Origin: JBMOMT01 sp049324835
GTDB taxonomy: Bacteria > Chloroflexota > Anaerolineae > CAYNKW01
Assembly (NCBI GenBank): GCA_049324835.1
Contig: JBMOMT010000035.1
Coordinates: 1 to 64,000, forward strand
DNA length: 64,000 nt
Reading direction: 5' to 3'
Below are positions 42,163 to 50,759 of the stretch, piece after piece. Positions within the stretch are counted from its first letter, which is position 1, and each line of letters opens with the position of its first letter. The notes under the pieces were generated by a model. That model was not told where the DNA came from, made no database searches, and worked only from the letters and a program-made list of their open reading frames with translations. A program made the position numbers and the translations under genes.

Positions 42163-43557
42163 TCATCCCTGCGGTCTCAGACGCCCTCTAGACAGAGAAA
42201 AAAATATGCCGACAAAACAGAACAGGGCAAACACGGCAAAGGCCATCCGGACGCTCTTGAGAAACTGCAAATGGTACGCCGCTGTGATCTGCACCTGACC
42301 AATATACAGCGCAAAAATGAGCATGGCAATACCCATGCTGAGCATCTGGCCGATCAGCCGCATCGTCGCCAGGGTGGCCGAAGCCACGCCGTAAAACTGC
42401 CGTTCGACGGAACTCATGATGGCATTGGTGTTGGGCGACGAGAAAAGTGCAAAACCCAGGCCCAGCAACATCAGATCGGCGATCAGGAGCGGCAACGGCG
42501 TGCCTTTGGACAGAAAAGCAAACGGGATCAGCCCTACAAAGGTGAACAACATACCCAACGAGGCGACGATCCGTGGCTCCACTCGATCCGAAAGCCGGCC
42601 GGCAAAGGGCGAGAATACCGCCTGCATGGCCGGTTGCGCCACCAGCGCCAGACCCGCCCACTTTGGGCTCAGGCCCTGAATGTATTGCAGGTACAGGCTC
42701 AACAAAAAACCCACGGCGGCAGTGGCGCTGTAATTGATCAACGCCGCCACGTTCGAAAAGGCAAACACCAGATTGTGGCCAAAAAGACTCAACTCCAGCA
42801 CTGGCTCGTCGATGCGCCGCTCCCAGGCGACAAAAGCGATAGCCGCTACCGCTCCGGCCAGGATGAGCCCAAACCCAAGTGGCTCTGGCAGCCGGGACAG
42901 ACCGTACATCACCAGCACCAACGCCAGGCCATAGATCACAGAACCGGCAACGTCAAATCGCTCGCCGCGGGCGCCGGCCCACTCGCCCTCGAGCTGCCAG
43001 GCCACCAGGCCGATGATGATCATCCCCAGCGGCACGTTGATCAGAAACGTGCTGCGCCAGCCCAGATGTTCTGTCAACAAACCACCCAGAAACGGCCCAA
43101 GCGACAGGCCGACGTACACCGCCGCTACGTTGAGGCCCAATACCTGCCCCCGCTCGCCCGGCGGAAAGACCGAGGTCAAAATCGCCACGCCTGTGCCGAA
43201 AATCATCGCCGCACCGACACCCTGCACCGCGCGGAACAGGATCAGCCACACCGTCGAGCGCGCCACACCGATCAGGAACGACGACAGCGTAAAGACCAAC
43301 AGGCCGTACAAAAAGACGCGTTTTCGGCCATAGATATCTGAAATTCTGCCAAACGGCACCATGAACATCGCCGCCGCCAAAAGATATACCGTTGCCACCC
43401 AACTCAATGACAACGCATCAATGGCCAGCTCTGCGCCAATCGAAGGCAGCGCGATGTTGACCGCCGAACTCATGAACGGCGCCAAAAACGAACTCAATGT
43501 TGCTACCAACAGCACCGTTCGTTTGTTGGCGGCGTCGGGCGGCGATGTTTGCGTCAT
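42163..43557 (-). CDS. MFS transporter, DHA2 (EmrB/QacA) type
   Basis: A proton-driven efflux protein of 464 residues with about 14 membrane helices. Motif A-like GRISDIYGRKRVFLYGL follows helix 2. The helix 5 antiporter motif is visible in AAVYVGLSLGPFLGGLLTEHLGWRSTFLINVPLG. SSAVNIALPSIGAEL at the start is typical of the DHA2 family. Exported compounds are probably hydrophobic drugs or metabolites; no local clue to substrate. ATG 43557 follows GAGGG. A 150-bp MITE is inserted 48 bp upstream. Confidence 0.9.
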   Translation of the reverse strand: MTQTSPPDAANKRTVLLVATLSSFLAPFMSSAVNIALPSIGAELAIDALSLSWVATVYLLAAAMFMVPFGRISDIYGRKRVFLYGLLVFTLSSFLIGVARSTVWLILFRAVQGVGAAMIFGTGVAILTSVFPPGERGQVLGLNVAAVYVGLSLGPFLGGLLTEHLGWRSTFLINVPLGMIIIGLVAWQLEGEWAGARGERFDVAGSVIYGLALVLVMYGLSRLPEPLGFGLILAGAVAAIAFVAWERRIDEPVLELSLFGHNLVFAFSNVAALINYSATAAVGFLLSLYLQYIQGLSPKWAGLALVAQPAMQAVFSPFAGRLSDRVEPRIVASLGMLFTFVGLIPFAFLSKGTPLPLLIADLMLLGLGFALFSSPNTNAIMSSVERQFYGVASATLATMRLIGQMLSMGIAMLIFALYIGQVQITAAYHLQFLKSVRMAFAVFALFCFVGIFFSLSRGRLRPQG

Positions 43558-43604
43558 AGATACCCTCGAACCTCCTCCACAACCGGTCCAGGTGCAATTC
43601 TATT

Positions 43605-43754
43605 GAGTGTGGTTAAAATCTGTGGGAAACCCTCCCGCAGGTTCGATGGGTACGCTTCCCTTGAGCTTTGGCCCATGAAAACCCTCTCTGGAGGCATGAT
43701 GCTTCCTCAACCTGCGGGAGGGTCAGACACCTCTCACGATTTTTGGCCACACTC
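43605..43754. mobile_element. 150-bp MITE-like element, copy B
   Basis: Same length and ends as copy A (GAGTGTGGT ... GCCACACTC). It is flanked by an exact 9-bp direct repeat AATTCTATT (43596-43604 and 43755-43763). It differs from copy A at nine positions, all transitions. It carries no transposase, so it must have been moved by an enzyme encoded elsewhere. Confidence 0.9.
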
Positions 43755-43779
43755 AATTCTATTCAAATAAAGTCTGGTC

Positions 43780-43846
43780 TCACCGCAGAGATACCGAGGA
43801 CGCAGACATCAAGGTTTTCTCGGCGCTCTCTGCGTCTCTGTGGTGA
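43780..43846. repeat. Dispersed palindromic repeat, family R1 (copy 3)
   Basis: Left end TCACCGCAGAGATACCGAGG and right end CTCTGCGTCTCTGTGGTGA. Lies between the MITE and the HAD phosphatase gene; the 337-bp gap 43558-43894 contains these two repeats and nothing else I can identify. Confidence 0.7.
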
Positions 43847-43894
43847 ATTCGATACGAGTGATCCAGGCCACACGCTTCCTGGAAAGTATTGGAT

Positions 43895-44575
43895 TCAGGC
43901 GCTCAGATGCGCCCGCAACTCGATCACGCCGTTCAGCACCAGATCTGGCGCTACCGCGGCAAAACGCTCCGGCGTTTCGCCGGGTTGCAATACGCCCGCC
44001 GTGTACGCGCCCGCCGCCTTGCCGGTGACCACATCCAGCGGATGATCGCCCACCACGAGCGTTCGCCCGCCGCTCACGCCCAACACCTCCAGCGCGCGGC
44101 CAAGATGGACCGGGTGCGGTTTGACGGCCGGCACATCGTCGCGGGTGAGGATCACACCCATCAACGGCTCCAGCGACGCCAGCGCCGCGCCCGCCGCCAG
44201 CCGGCAATTGCGGGTGATGACGCCCAGCCTGAGCCCGCGTTGATGCAACCAATTCAACAACTCGGGCACGCCGGCAAAGAGCCCGGCCTGCCGGGCCGCC
44301 GCCAGCTCGATGGCTTCGATGGCGGCGTGGGCCTGGGTGTGAAAACGCTCGGCCAGTTGCAACGACTGCCGGCGCAATTCTGCCGTCGTCTCGGCGACGA
44401 ACTCGAGCGCCAGCGCCTGCCGCCGCCGTTCGTCGACCACCACGCCATATCGCTCCGCCAGGCCATACACCTCGCTGCGCATCTGCCGGAAATCGATGGT
44501 CAACTGCACCAGTGTGCCATCGAGATCAAAAACGACGGCGTCGAGTCGCGCCAACCAATTCCGCGAGTCCAACAT
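43895..44575 (-). CDS. HAD-superfamily phosphatase
   Basis: A 226-residue haloacid-dehalogenase-like hydrolase of the phosphoglycolate-phosphatase type. Motif I is VVFDLDGTLVQL with the nucleophilic Asp. Motif II is LGVITRN, motif III the lysine in VKPHP, and motif IV VVGDHPLDVVTG. A helical cap lies between motifs I and II. The substrate is a small phosphate ester that cannot be named. It follows hdrB by only 6 nt and is the last gene of the hdr operon, perhaps by accident. Confidence 0.88.
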   Translation of the reverse strand: MLDSRNWLARLDAVVFDLDGTLVQLTIDFRQMRSEVYGLAERYGVVVDERRRQALALEFVAETTAELRRQSLQLAERFHTQAHAAIEAIELAAARQAGLFAGVPELLNWLHQRGLRLGVITRNCRLAAGAALASLEPLMGVILTRDDVPAVKPHPVHLGRALEVLGVSGGRTLVVGDHPLDVVTGKAAGAYTAGVLQPGETPERFAAVAPDLVLNGVIELRAHLSA

Positions 44576-44581
44576 GCCCGG

Positions 44582-45463
44582 CTAACCTCGCAGCGTCTGC
44601 ATCAAACGTATGGGTTTGACTCGGTTCAGCTTGATGCCCATCTCGTCCAACGAAAAGCCCATCGCCAGCCCCAGAATCTGAGGGTAATAGAGCACCGGCA
44701 GCCTGTAACCCGTTCCGTAGAGGCTCTCGACGCGCCGCTGGTTGGCTTCGTACATGATGGCGCAGAAAGGACAGATGAGCACCAGGGCGTCGGCTGCGGC
44801 GGCGGCCACGTGATCCAGCTTTTGTTTGGTCACCACCAGCGCAGTCTCCTCATCGAAACCCAGGATACCGCCGCCGCAGCACTGACCTTCGTCCTCATAG
44901 TGCACCACGCGCGCGCCGGTGGCCTCGATGAGCCGGCCCAGGCTTTGTGGATTCTCCGGGTCGTCAAAGCCATCGTACAGGTGCGATGGTTTGAGATAGT
45001 GACAGCCGTAATGCGGCGCAAAGCCAAAATCGGCCAGACTGACCGTCACCGCCGCCTGTAAAACCTCGACGCCGACCTGCTCGTAGAGCATGCGGGCAAA
45101 ATGGCGCACCCGGACCTTGCCTTTGTACGTCCGGCCCACTTCTCCCAACTGCTGATTGACCCACGCCCCAAGCCCGGCATCTTTTTTCAGCCGGTGATTG
45201 GCTTCGGTGAGCGTGCCGGTACAGGCGCTGCACAGCGTCAGCACGTCCAGGCCCTGCGCCTCGGCCAGAGCCAAATTACGCGCTGCCATCAACAGCCCGG
45301 CCCGCCAATCGAGCGGTTTGGCCGGAAAACCGCAGCAGCCAAAACCGTCCACGTCCACCAGCTCGATGCCCAAACGTTCAGCCACTTTGCGGGCGGCCAT
45401 CTCGTAGTTCATGCCTCGCACCGGCACCGTGCACCCGAGGTACAACGCATACCTGGCCATCAC
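44582..45463 (-). CDS. hdrB: Heterodisulfide reductase subunit B-like
   Basis: A 293-residue HdrB with two cysteine-rich CCG domains: CGFPAK preceded by GFGCC near residue 43, CSACTGT, and GCHYLKPS plus EDEGQCCGGG with ICPFCAIMYE. In methanogens these cysteines hold non-cubane 4Fe-4S clusters that reduce the CoM-S-S-CoB disulfide. In a bacterium the natural disulfide or acceptor is unknown. ATG 45463 overlaps the hdrC stop (ATGA). Confidence 0.9.
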   Translation of the reverse strand: MMARYALYLGCTVPVRGMNYEMAARKVAERLGIELVDVDGFGCCGFPAKPLDWRAGLLMAARNLALAEAQGLDVLTLCSACTGTLTEANHRLKKDAGLGAWVNQQLGEVGRTYKGKVRVRHFARMLYEQVGVEVLQAAVTVSLADFGFAPHYGCHYLKPSHLYDGFDDPENPQSLGRLIEATGARVVHYEDEGQCCGGGILGFDEETALVVTKQKLDHVAAAAADALVLICPFCAIMYEANQRRVESLYGTGYRLPVLYYPQILGLAMGFSLDEMGIKLNRVKPIRLMQTLRG

Positions 45464-45966
45464 TCTGCCCCTCCCGCGTCCATCATCTCCAGAATCCGGC
45501 GTATCTCGTCTGCCTCCTCGCGGATGGGCGGCAGGCCATATTCGGCGCGGCGCTCGTTTTCAAAAGTCTCGATCTCGTACAACCGCCCGTGCTGGCGCAG
45601 TTTTTCCCGTTGCAGCTCGAACGTCTGGGGGATGTGCCCTTCACGCACGGCGATGTTGCGAATGGCATTCATCAGCTCTGGAATACGCACGTCCTGTGGA
45701 CAGCGTTCGTAGCAGGTGTAACACACCGAACACAGCCAGACAAAACCGCTGCTGAGCACCTGCTCGCGCATGCCCAGCAACGCCATGTGGATGATGCGGC
45801 GCGGATTGTATTTCTCTGTCACGCCGCCCACCGGGCAACCGGCAGCGCAGGTGCCGCACGAATAACAACGCCGGATGTACTCACCGCCCGGCTCGGCGGC
45901 GATCTCGTCGCGAAAGTGCGGGTCAAAAGTGCTGACGTCTATGATGGCCTCTTTTTTCTTGCTCAT
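45460..45966 (-). CDS. hdrC: Heterodisulfide reductase subunit C-like
   Basis: A 168-residue electron-transfer subunit with two 4Fe-4S motifs, CYSCGTCAAGCPVGG and CSVCYTCYERCPQD, linking HdrA to HdrB. Adjacent RIIHMALLG and PELMNAIRNIAV are family-typical. It overlaps hdrB by 4 nt and follows the hdrD-like gene by 18 nt. Confidence 0.9.
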   Translation of the reverse strand: MSKKKEAIIDVSTFDPHFRDEIAAEPGGEYIRRCYSCGTCAAGCPVGGVTEKYNPRRIIHMALLGMREQVLSSGFVWLCSVCYTCYERCPQDVRIPELMNAIRNIAVREGHIPQTFELQREKLRQHGRLYEIETFENERRAEYGLPPIREEADEIRRILEMMDAGGAE

Positions 45967-45984
45967 GACTTTGTCCTCAAGCCG

Positions 45985-47112
45985 TTATCGGGCCAGGGCG
46001 CGCGCCAACAGACCGGTCAGATCGTCCAGCCTCACGGAAATCTCTTTAGCGGCATCCTTGAGGGCGCAGGTGAGGTGGATGCGACATTTGGGGCAGGCGG
46101 TGATCATCTGCCGCGCGCCGGTGGCCTGCGCCTGGCGCAGCCGCTCCATCTGGATATCCTTGGCGCAGCGACCGCAACTCACCCAGCCGGCGGAGCCACA
46201 ACACAGCGCGTTGGCCCGGTTCTGGCGCATCTCGACCAGCTCGACGCCCGGTATACTCTCGATGACCGCTCGCGGCGGATCATACACACCCTGGTAGCGC
46301 CCCAGGCGACACGGATCGTGATAGGTGACAGTCTCGATCACCTCATCCAGCTTCAGATCACCCAGCCGCCCGGCCAGCAGCTCGGTGAGATGCACCGGCT
46401 CGAACGGCAGCCGGCCCACGTAACGCGGATAGTCGTTGCGGAAGGCATTGTAACACTCTGGGCAAGAGAAAACCACCCGTTTGGCGCCGCTTTTGGCGAT
46501 GACCTGCAAGTTGATCTCGGCCAGTCTACGAAAACCCTGCTCGTCGCCGTTGAGCAACAGATCGGCGCCACAGCAGCGCTCGTCGTTGCTGACCACCGGC
46601 GCAATGCCGATGGCGTTCAACAGGCGCACCGTGTTCTGCGCGGCATCGGTCGAAACGAGTCCGAGGTCGGCGAAAATCACGTCGAAATAGGGCAGGCAGC
46701 CGACAAAGTAAAAAACGTCGCCCTGGGCCGAGGTTTCCAGGTCAGCCGACAGCCAGGCGGTGCGATTCTGCCGCACCGAGCCGGCCATGATGCCCATGAG
46801 TTGCTGCATGATCGCGTTGTGGGCATAAATGCCCTCCACACCGGCCTCACGGGCGGCGATGCGAGCAGCGATGACAAACGCCGGATAGTCCACGCCTGTC
46901 GGGCAGCGGGTGGTGCACAGGCCACAGGTGAGGCACGACCAGAGGTGGTGGTGGTTGATCCACTCTTCCGGGTGGCCCGACAGAACACTCTCGATGGTGC
47001 CGCGCGGCGAATAGGTCACATCCACCCGTGAAACGGGGCAACTGCCGGTGCACTTGCCGCAATCGAGGCAATAATAACTTTTGGTGCGCTGGAGAATCTC
47101 TTGGAAAGCCAT
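45985..47112 (-). CDS. HdrD-like iron-sulfur oxidoreductase (HdrC-HdrB fusion type)
   Basis: A 375-residue protein combining an N-terminal pair of 4Fe-4S motifs (CLDCGKCTGSCPVS and CLTCGLCTTRCPTG) with C-terminal CCG-type domains (NDERCCGADLL, SCPECYNAF, DPCRLGR, NALCCGSAGWVSC, CPKCRIHL). This is the GlpC/HdrD layout that transfers electrons to a disulfide or quinone-like acceptor. Having both this gene and hdrCB in one operon means two potential disulfide-type sites. Confidence 0.85.
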   Translation of the reverse strand: MAFQEILQRTKSYYCLDCGKCTGSCPVSRVDVTYSPRGTIESVLSGHPEEWINHHHLWSCLTCGLCTTRCPTGVDYPAFVIAARIAAREAGVEGIYAHNAIMQQLMGIMAGSVRQNRTAWLSADLETSAQGDVFYFVGCLPYFDVIFADLGLVSTDAAQNTVRLLNAIGIAPVVSNDERCCGADLLLNGDEQGFRRLAEINLQVIAKSGAKRVVFSCPECYNAFRNDYPRYVGRLPFEPVHLTELLAGRLGDLKLDEVIETVTYHDPCRLGRYQGVYDPPRAVIESIPGVELVEMRQNRANALCCGSAGWVSCGRCAKDIQMERLRQAQATGARQMITACPKCRIHLTCALKDAAKEISVRLDDLTGLLARALAR

Positions 47113-47142
47113 TAACCTATCCTCTGAAACGTGATTTCCGCC

Positions 47143-47592
47143 TCACGCTTCGTGTTCGACGCCTTCCTCAACCACGGGAGAACTCGCGGGGCTTGGGCCA
47201 AGCTCACGAATCTGCGCCGTGAACTCGGTCATGATGCGGGCGAAACGCGCGCCCTCGGCAGCCGAGATCCATTCCAGGCGAAGCCGCTGCGTTTCGAGGC
47301 CCAGCAGGGTGAGCAATTGCATCACCCTGTCGACCGTCACGACCGCGTTCTGGTTGCCAGAGATATAGTGGCAATCGCCGGGATGGCAGCCGGTGACGAG
47401 CACACCATCGGCTCCCAGACGAAACGCCTCCAGGATGAAACCCGGCGTCACCCGGCCCGAGCACATCACGCGGATGACGCGCGTCGTGGGTGGATACTGT
47501 ATCCGGCTGACGCCGGCCAGATCGGCGCCGGCATAAGAACACCAATTGCAGGCGAAAACGACGATCCGGGGTTGAAAGCTGTCACTCATCAA
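47143..47592 (-). CDS. mvhD: MvhD/FlpD-type electron-transfer subunit
   Basis: A 149-residue protein of the methyl-viologen-reducing-hydrogenase delta family, which binds a 2Fe-2S cluster and passes electrons from a dehydrogenase or hydrogenase to HdrA. Conserved cysteines are in FACNWCSYAGADL, RVMCSGRVTP and TGCHPGDCHYI. The same domain occurs fused to HdrA at 32429-35008. It sits between the third hdrA-like gene and the hdrD-like gene. Confidence 0.9.
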   Translation of the reverse strand: MMSDSFQPRIVVFACNWCSYAGADLAGVSRIQYPPTTRVIRVMCSGRVTPGFILEAFRLGADGVLVTGCHPGDCHYISGNQNAVVTVDRVMQLLTLLGLETQRLRLEWISAAEGARFARIMTEFTAQIRELGPSPASSPVVEEGVEHEA

Positions 47593-47612
47593 ACGGGCCT
47601 TTCTTGCTCACG

Positions 47613-47661
47613 TTTCACGCTTCACGCTTGACGCTTGACGTTTCACGCTCCACGCTCCACA
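47613..47661. repeat. Heptamer tandem array 1 (7 units)
   Basis: Seven consecutive 7-bp units fitting YTYSACR (TTTCACG, CTTCACG, CTTGACG twice, and so on) fill the gap between mvhD and the third hdrA-like gene. A matching array is at 50704-50759. Confidence 0.75.
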
Positions 47662-47677
47662 CCACACAACTCGCCTC

Positions 47678-49393
47678 TTACGGCCCACGATGCTCCACCG
47701 CCAGCGCGGCCCGCACCATCGCCGAGATCTGCTCATCGGTAAAGTGCATGGCCGTCATGGCCCCGGTGGGACACACCGAGGCGCAGGCCCCACAGCCTTT
47801 GCACATCACCGGGTTGACGTGGGCCACCCGCACCCCTTCGGCCCCACTCAGGGCAGGCCCCGGCGACACCTCGACCAAAGACGGCGCGCCGAAATCGCAT
47901 ATCTCGACGCAGCGGCCACACCCCCGGCACAGATACTCGTTCACCCGAGCCACCACACCCGACGACTTGACCTTGTCCTTGGAGAGGATCGTCGCCGCCC
48001 GCGCCGCCGCTCCATAGGCCTGGGTGATCGTCTCTTCCAGGTGAGCCGGCCAGCGGGCTGTACCCGCCACGTAAACACCGTCGGTGGCAAAATCCAGCGG
48101 GCGCAGTTTGACGTGCGCTTCCAGGAAAAAGCCATACTCGTCTACAGGCACCTTGAGCAGTTGCGCCAGCTCCCGCGCCCCCTCGTGAGCCACCAGCGGC
48201 GTCGAGAGCACGACCAGATCGTAAGGAATGCCCAGCCTGGCTCCGAGAAGCTCGTCGTACACCACCACCTGTTTACGAGAGACCTCAGGAGGGTTGCGCA
48301 AACTGTAACGGATGAACTGGATGCCCGCCTCGCGGGCGCGGGTGTAATAGGCCTCGTAGCGTGTACCCTGCGTTTCAGTATCACGATAGAGAATATAGAC
48401 CTCGGCTTCGGGCCGGCGGGCCTTGATCTCTAGCGCGTTCTTGATGGCCGTGGTGCAACAGATGCGCGAGCAGTACGGCCTTTCCGGCACCCGCGACCCG
48501 ACGCACTGGATCATCACTACGCGCTTCACATCGCATTGGCCAGCCTTGAGGCGACCCTCCAATTCGAGCTGGGTGATCACCCGCTTACCATCGTAGCCGT
48601 ACAGACCCTCCGGCCTGAAAATCGCCGCGCCAGTGGCCACGATGATCGTCCCCACCTTGAAACTGGATCGCCGCCCCTGCCGGTCTTTGACCACCACCTC
48701 GTAATTACCGACGAAACCCTTCACCTCGTCCAGCATGGCAGAGGTAAAAACCTGGATACGCGGGGTGCGCCGCACCTGGGCCACCTGGGCCTCCACCAAC
48801 GGCCGGGCCTCGTCTTGCGTGGGATAGAGCCTGTCCAGATGCAAGAGCAAACCGCCGAGTTCCGGCTCCCGCTCCACCAGTTTGACCTCGAAGCCGCGGC
48901 GGGCCAGGTTGAGCGCCGCCGTCATACCGATCATGCCGCCGCCGATGATCACCACCGCCGGCTCGACCGGCACCTCTTGCTCTTCCAGCGGTTGCAACAG
49001 GCGGGCTTTGGCCACCCCCATGCGCACCAGGTCTTGCGCCTTGCAGGTGGCGGCCTGCCGCTCTTGCATGTGCACCCAGGAACACTGATCGCGCACGTTG
49101 ACAAACTCGAACAGGTAGGGGTTCAGCCCTGCCTCGCGGCATGTGGCCTGAAACAGCGGTTCGTGCGTGCGGGGCGTGCAGGCCGCCACCACCACCCTAT
49201 CTAACCTCTGGCCTGCGATGGCCGCCTTGATCTCGGTGAGGCCGGCGTCGGAGCAGGTGTACATGTTTTCTTTGACAAACACCACGCCGGGCAAGGTGCG
49301 CGCATAGCCTGCCACGGCTGCCACATCGACGTGGCCCGCAATATTGCTGCCGCAATGGCAAACAAACACCCCAATTCGCGGTTCTTCACTCAT
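47678..49393 (-). CDS. HdrA-like flavoprotein, C-terminal ferredoxin form
   Basis: A 571-residue HdrA homologue with N-terminal RIGVFVCHCGSNIAG and CSDAGL, FAD motif VIIGGGMIGMTAALN, CVGSRVPERPYC and RICC. Two C-terminal 4Fe-4S motifs follow (CRGCGRCVEICDFG and CKGCGACASVCPTG). It lacks the DCSTC segment of the other HdrA copies, so one cluster or redox site is absent. Between the two ferredoxin motifs lies SPGPALSGAEG, a repeat-derived insertion. It ends the hdrA trio and follows its upstream neighbour by 7 nt. Confidence 0.85.
   Translation of the reverse strand: MSEEPRIGVFVCHCGSNIAGHVDVAAVAGYARTLPGVVFVKENMYTCSDAGLTEIKAAIAGQRLDRVVVAACTPRTHEPLFQATCREAGLNPYLFEFVNVRDQCSWVHMQERQAATCKAQDLVRMGVAKARLLQPLEEQEVPVEPAVVIIGGGMIGMTAALNLARRGFEVKLVEREPELGGLLLHLDRLYPTQDEARPLVEAQVAQVRRTPRIQVFTSAMLDEVKGFVGNYEVVVKDRQGRRSSFKVGTIIVATGAAIFRPEGLYGYDGKRVITQLELEGRLKAGQCDVKRVVMIQCVGSRVPERPYCSRICCTTAIKNALEIKARRPEAEVYILYRDTETQGTRYEAYYTRAREAGIQFIRYSLRNPPEVSRKQVVVYDELLGARLGIPYDLVVLSTPLVAHEGARELAQLLKVPVDEYGFFLEAHVKLRPLDFATDGVYVAGTARWPAHLEETITQAYGAAARAATILSKDKVKSSGVVARVNEYLCRGCGRCVEICDFGAPSLVEVSPGPALSGAEGVRVAHVNPVMCKGCGACASVCPTGAMTAMHFTDEQISAMVRAALAVEHRGP
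47833..47861. repeat. Repeat-derived insertion within the hdrA-like gene
   Basis: The stretch CCCCTTCGGCCCCACTCAGG... encodes GPALSGAEG on the reverse strand, a peptide I associate with dispersed repeats in many bacterial genomes. It is in frame between two 4Fe-4S motifs. Confidence 0.4.
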
Positions 49394-49400
49394 AACACCC

Positions 49401-50693
49401 TCACTGACCGTTGACCCCCACCACTACCCGCGCGGCCCGCGCCGCCGCCGCACTGGCCTGCATCACCGATTCCGGAATATCGAACGGCCCCCGACAACAA
49501 CCGGCAGCAAAAATCCCGGGCCGGCTGGTATCGACCGGCGCAAAAGGCTCCGTTTTCACAAAGCCGTACCGATCTACCTCCACACCGAGCATGGCGGCCA
49601 GTTCCGCGGTATCGGGCCGGGGGATGAGGCTGGTGGCCAGCACGGCCAGGTCGACCGTGATTTGGGCAGGGCGAGAGGTCTCTGCATCCTCGTAACGGAT
49701 GATCGGGTTCTGAGCTTCATCCTGTTCGATGCGCGCCACGCGGCTGCGAACGTAACGCACGCCGTAATCACGTTCTGCCCGCGCCACGTACTCACGAAAG
49801 CCCTTGCCAGAGGCGCGAAAGTCGGTGTAAAAAACGAACGATGTCACCTCCGGGTCGTGTTCGGCGGCCAGCACGGCCTGTTTGCTGGAGTGCATACAAC
49901 ACACCGCCGAACAAAAGAGCTGATGGCGCACATCGCGCGAGCCAACGCACTGGATAAAACCGATCCGCCTGGTTGGCTCACCATCGGACGGGCGCAACAG
50001 ATGCCCGCCTGTGGGCCCGGAAGCGCTGATGAGCCGTTCGTATTCCAGGGCGGTGATGACGTTGGGCAGTTGATCGTAACCAAACTGCGTCAGTCTCGTC
50101 GGGTCGAAAAAGTCGAATCCGGTGGCGAGCACCACCGCCCCCACGTGCAGCGTTTCCACCTGTTCCTTCTGCTCAAAATCCACCGCGCCGGCCTGGCATA
50201 CCTTGAGGCACGCCCCACACTTGCCCCGGTTGAAATAGATACAATGCGCCGCGTCGATGGTCATGACCTGGGGAATAGCCTGGGGGAAGGGCAAATAGAT
50301 GGCCTTTCGCTGGCGTAGCCCCATGTCGAATTCGTCAGGCACCTGGGCCGGACACTTGAGCACACATTCCCCGCAGCCGGTGCACCTGGATGCATCGACG
50401 TAACGTGGATGTTTGACCACCGTGACGGTAAAATCACCCACCGACCCATCCAGCCCCGTAACCTGGGCATAGGTGTGCAACGAAATGTCCGGATGCCGGG
50501 CGCATTCGTTCATCTTGGGCGCAAGAATGCAGGTGGAGCAATCGTTGGTGGGAAAGGTTTTATCCAGTTGTGCCATCCGCCCACCGATGCTGGGCAGCCG
50601 CTCGACCAGATGCACCTGCACGCCCATATCGGCCAGGTCCAACGCTGTCTGGATGCCCGCAATCCCCCCACCAATCACCAGCGCCTCTCCCAT
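49401..50693 (-). CDS. HdrA-like flavoprotein (second copy)
   Basis: A 430-residue HdrA core starting directly at the FAD motif (ALVIGGGIAGIQTALDLAD). It has FPTNDCSTCIL with cysteine where the 32429 gene has UGA. Ferredoxin motifs are CTGCGECVLKCPAQ and CGACLKVCQAGA; the CVGSRD loop with CSAVCCMHSSKQ follows. It lacks the N-terminal thioredoxin-reductase-like extension. Likely a subunit of the same complex, co-transcribed 7 nt before the next hdrA-like gene. Confidence 0.85.
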   Translation of the reverse strand: MGEALVIGGGIAGIQTALDLADMGVQVHLVERLPSIGGRMAQLDKTFPTNDCSTCILAPKMNECARHPDISLHTYAQVTGLDGSVGDFTVTVVKHPRYVDASRCTGCGECVLKCPAQVPDEFDMGLRQRKAIYLPFPQAIPQVMTIDAAHCIYFNRGKCGACLKVCQAGAVDFEQKEQVETLHVGAVVLATGFDFFDPTRLTQFGYDQLPNVITALEYERLISASGPTGGHLLRPSDGEPTRRIGFIQCVGSRDVRHQLFCSAVCCMHSSKQAVLAAEHDPEVTSFVFYTDFRASGKGFREYVARAERDYGVRYVRSRVARIEQDEAQNPIIRYEDAETSRPAQITVDLAVLATSLIPRPDTAELAAMLGVEVDRYGFVKTEPFAPVDTSRPGIFAAGCCRGPFDIPESVMQASAAAARAARVVVGVNGQ

Positions 50694-50703
50694 AGCCCCA
50701 CCT

Positions 50704-50759
50704 CCTCACACCTCACACCTGACGCCTGACGTTTGACACTTTACACTTCACGCATCACA
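50704..50759. repeat. Heptamer tandem array 2 (8 units)
   Basis: Eight 7-bp units (CCTCACA twice, CCTGACG twice, TTTGACA, CTTTACA, CTTCACG, CATCACA). The array runs from the intergenic gap into the last codons and stop of the first hdrA-like gene. Confidence 0.75.

Noticed and set aside
45589..47031. Forward ORF of 480 residues
   Set aside because: Antisense to hdrC and the hdrD-like gene, which have intact cysteine motifs.
47613..47661. CRISPR-like array
   Set aside because: Units are 7 bp and contiguous without spacers; no cas genes are present.
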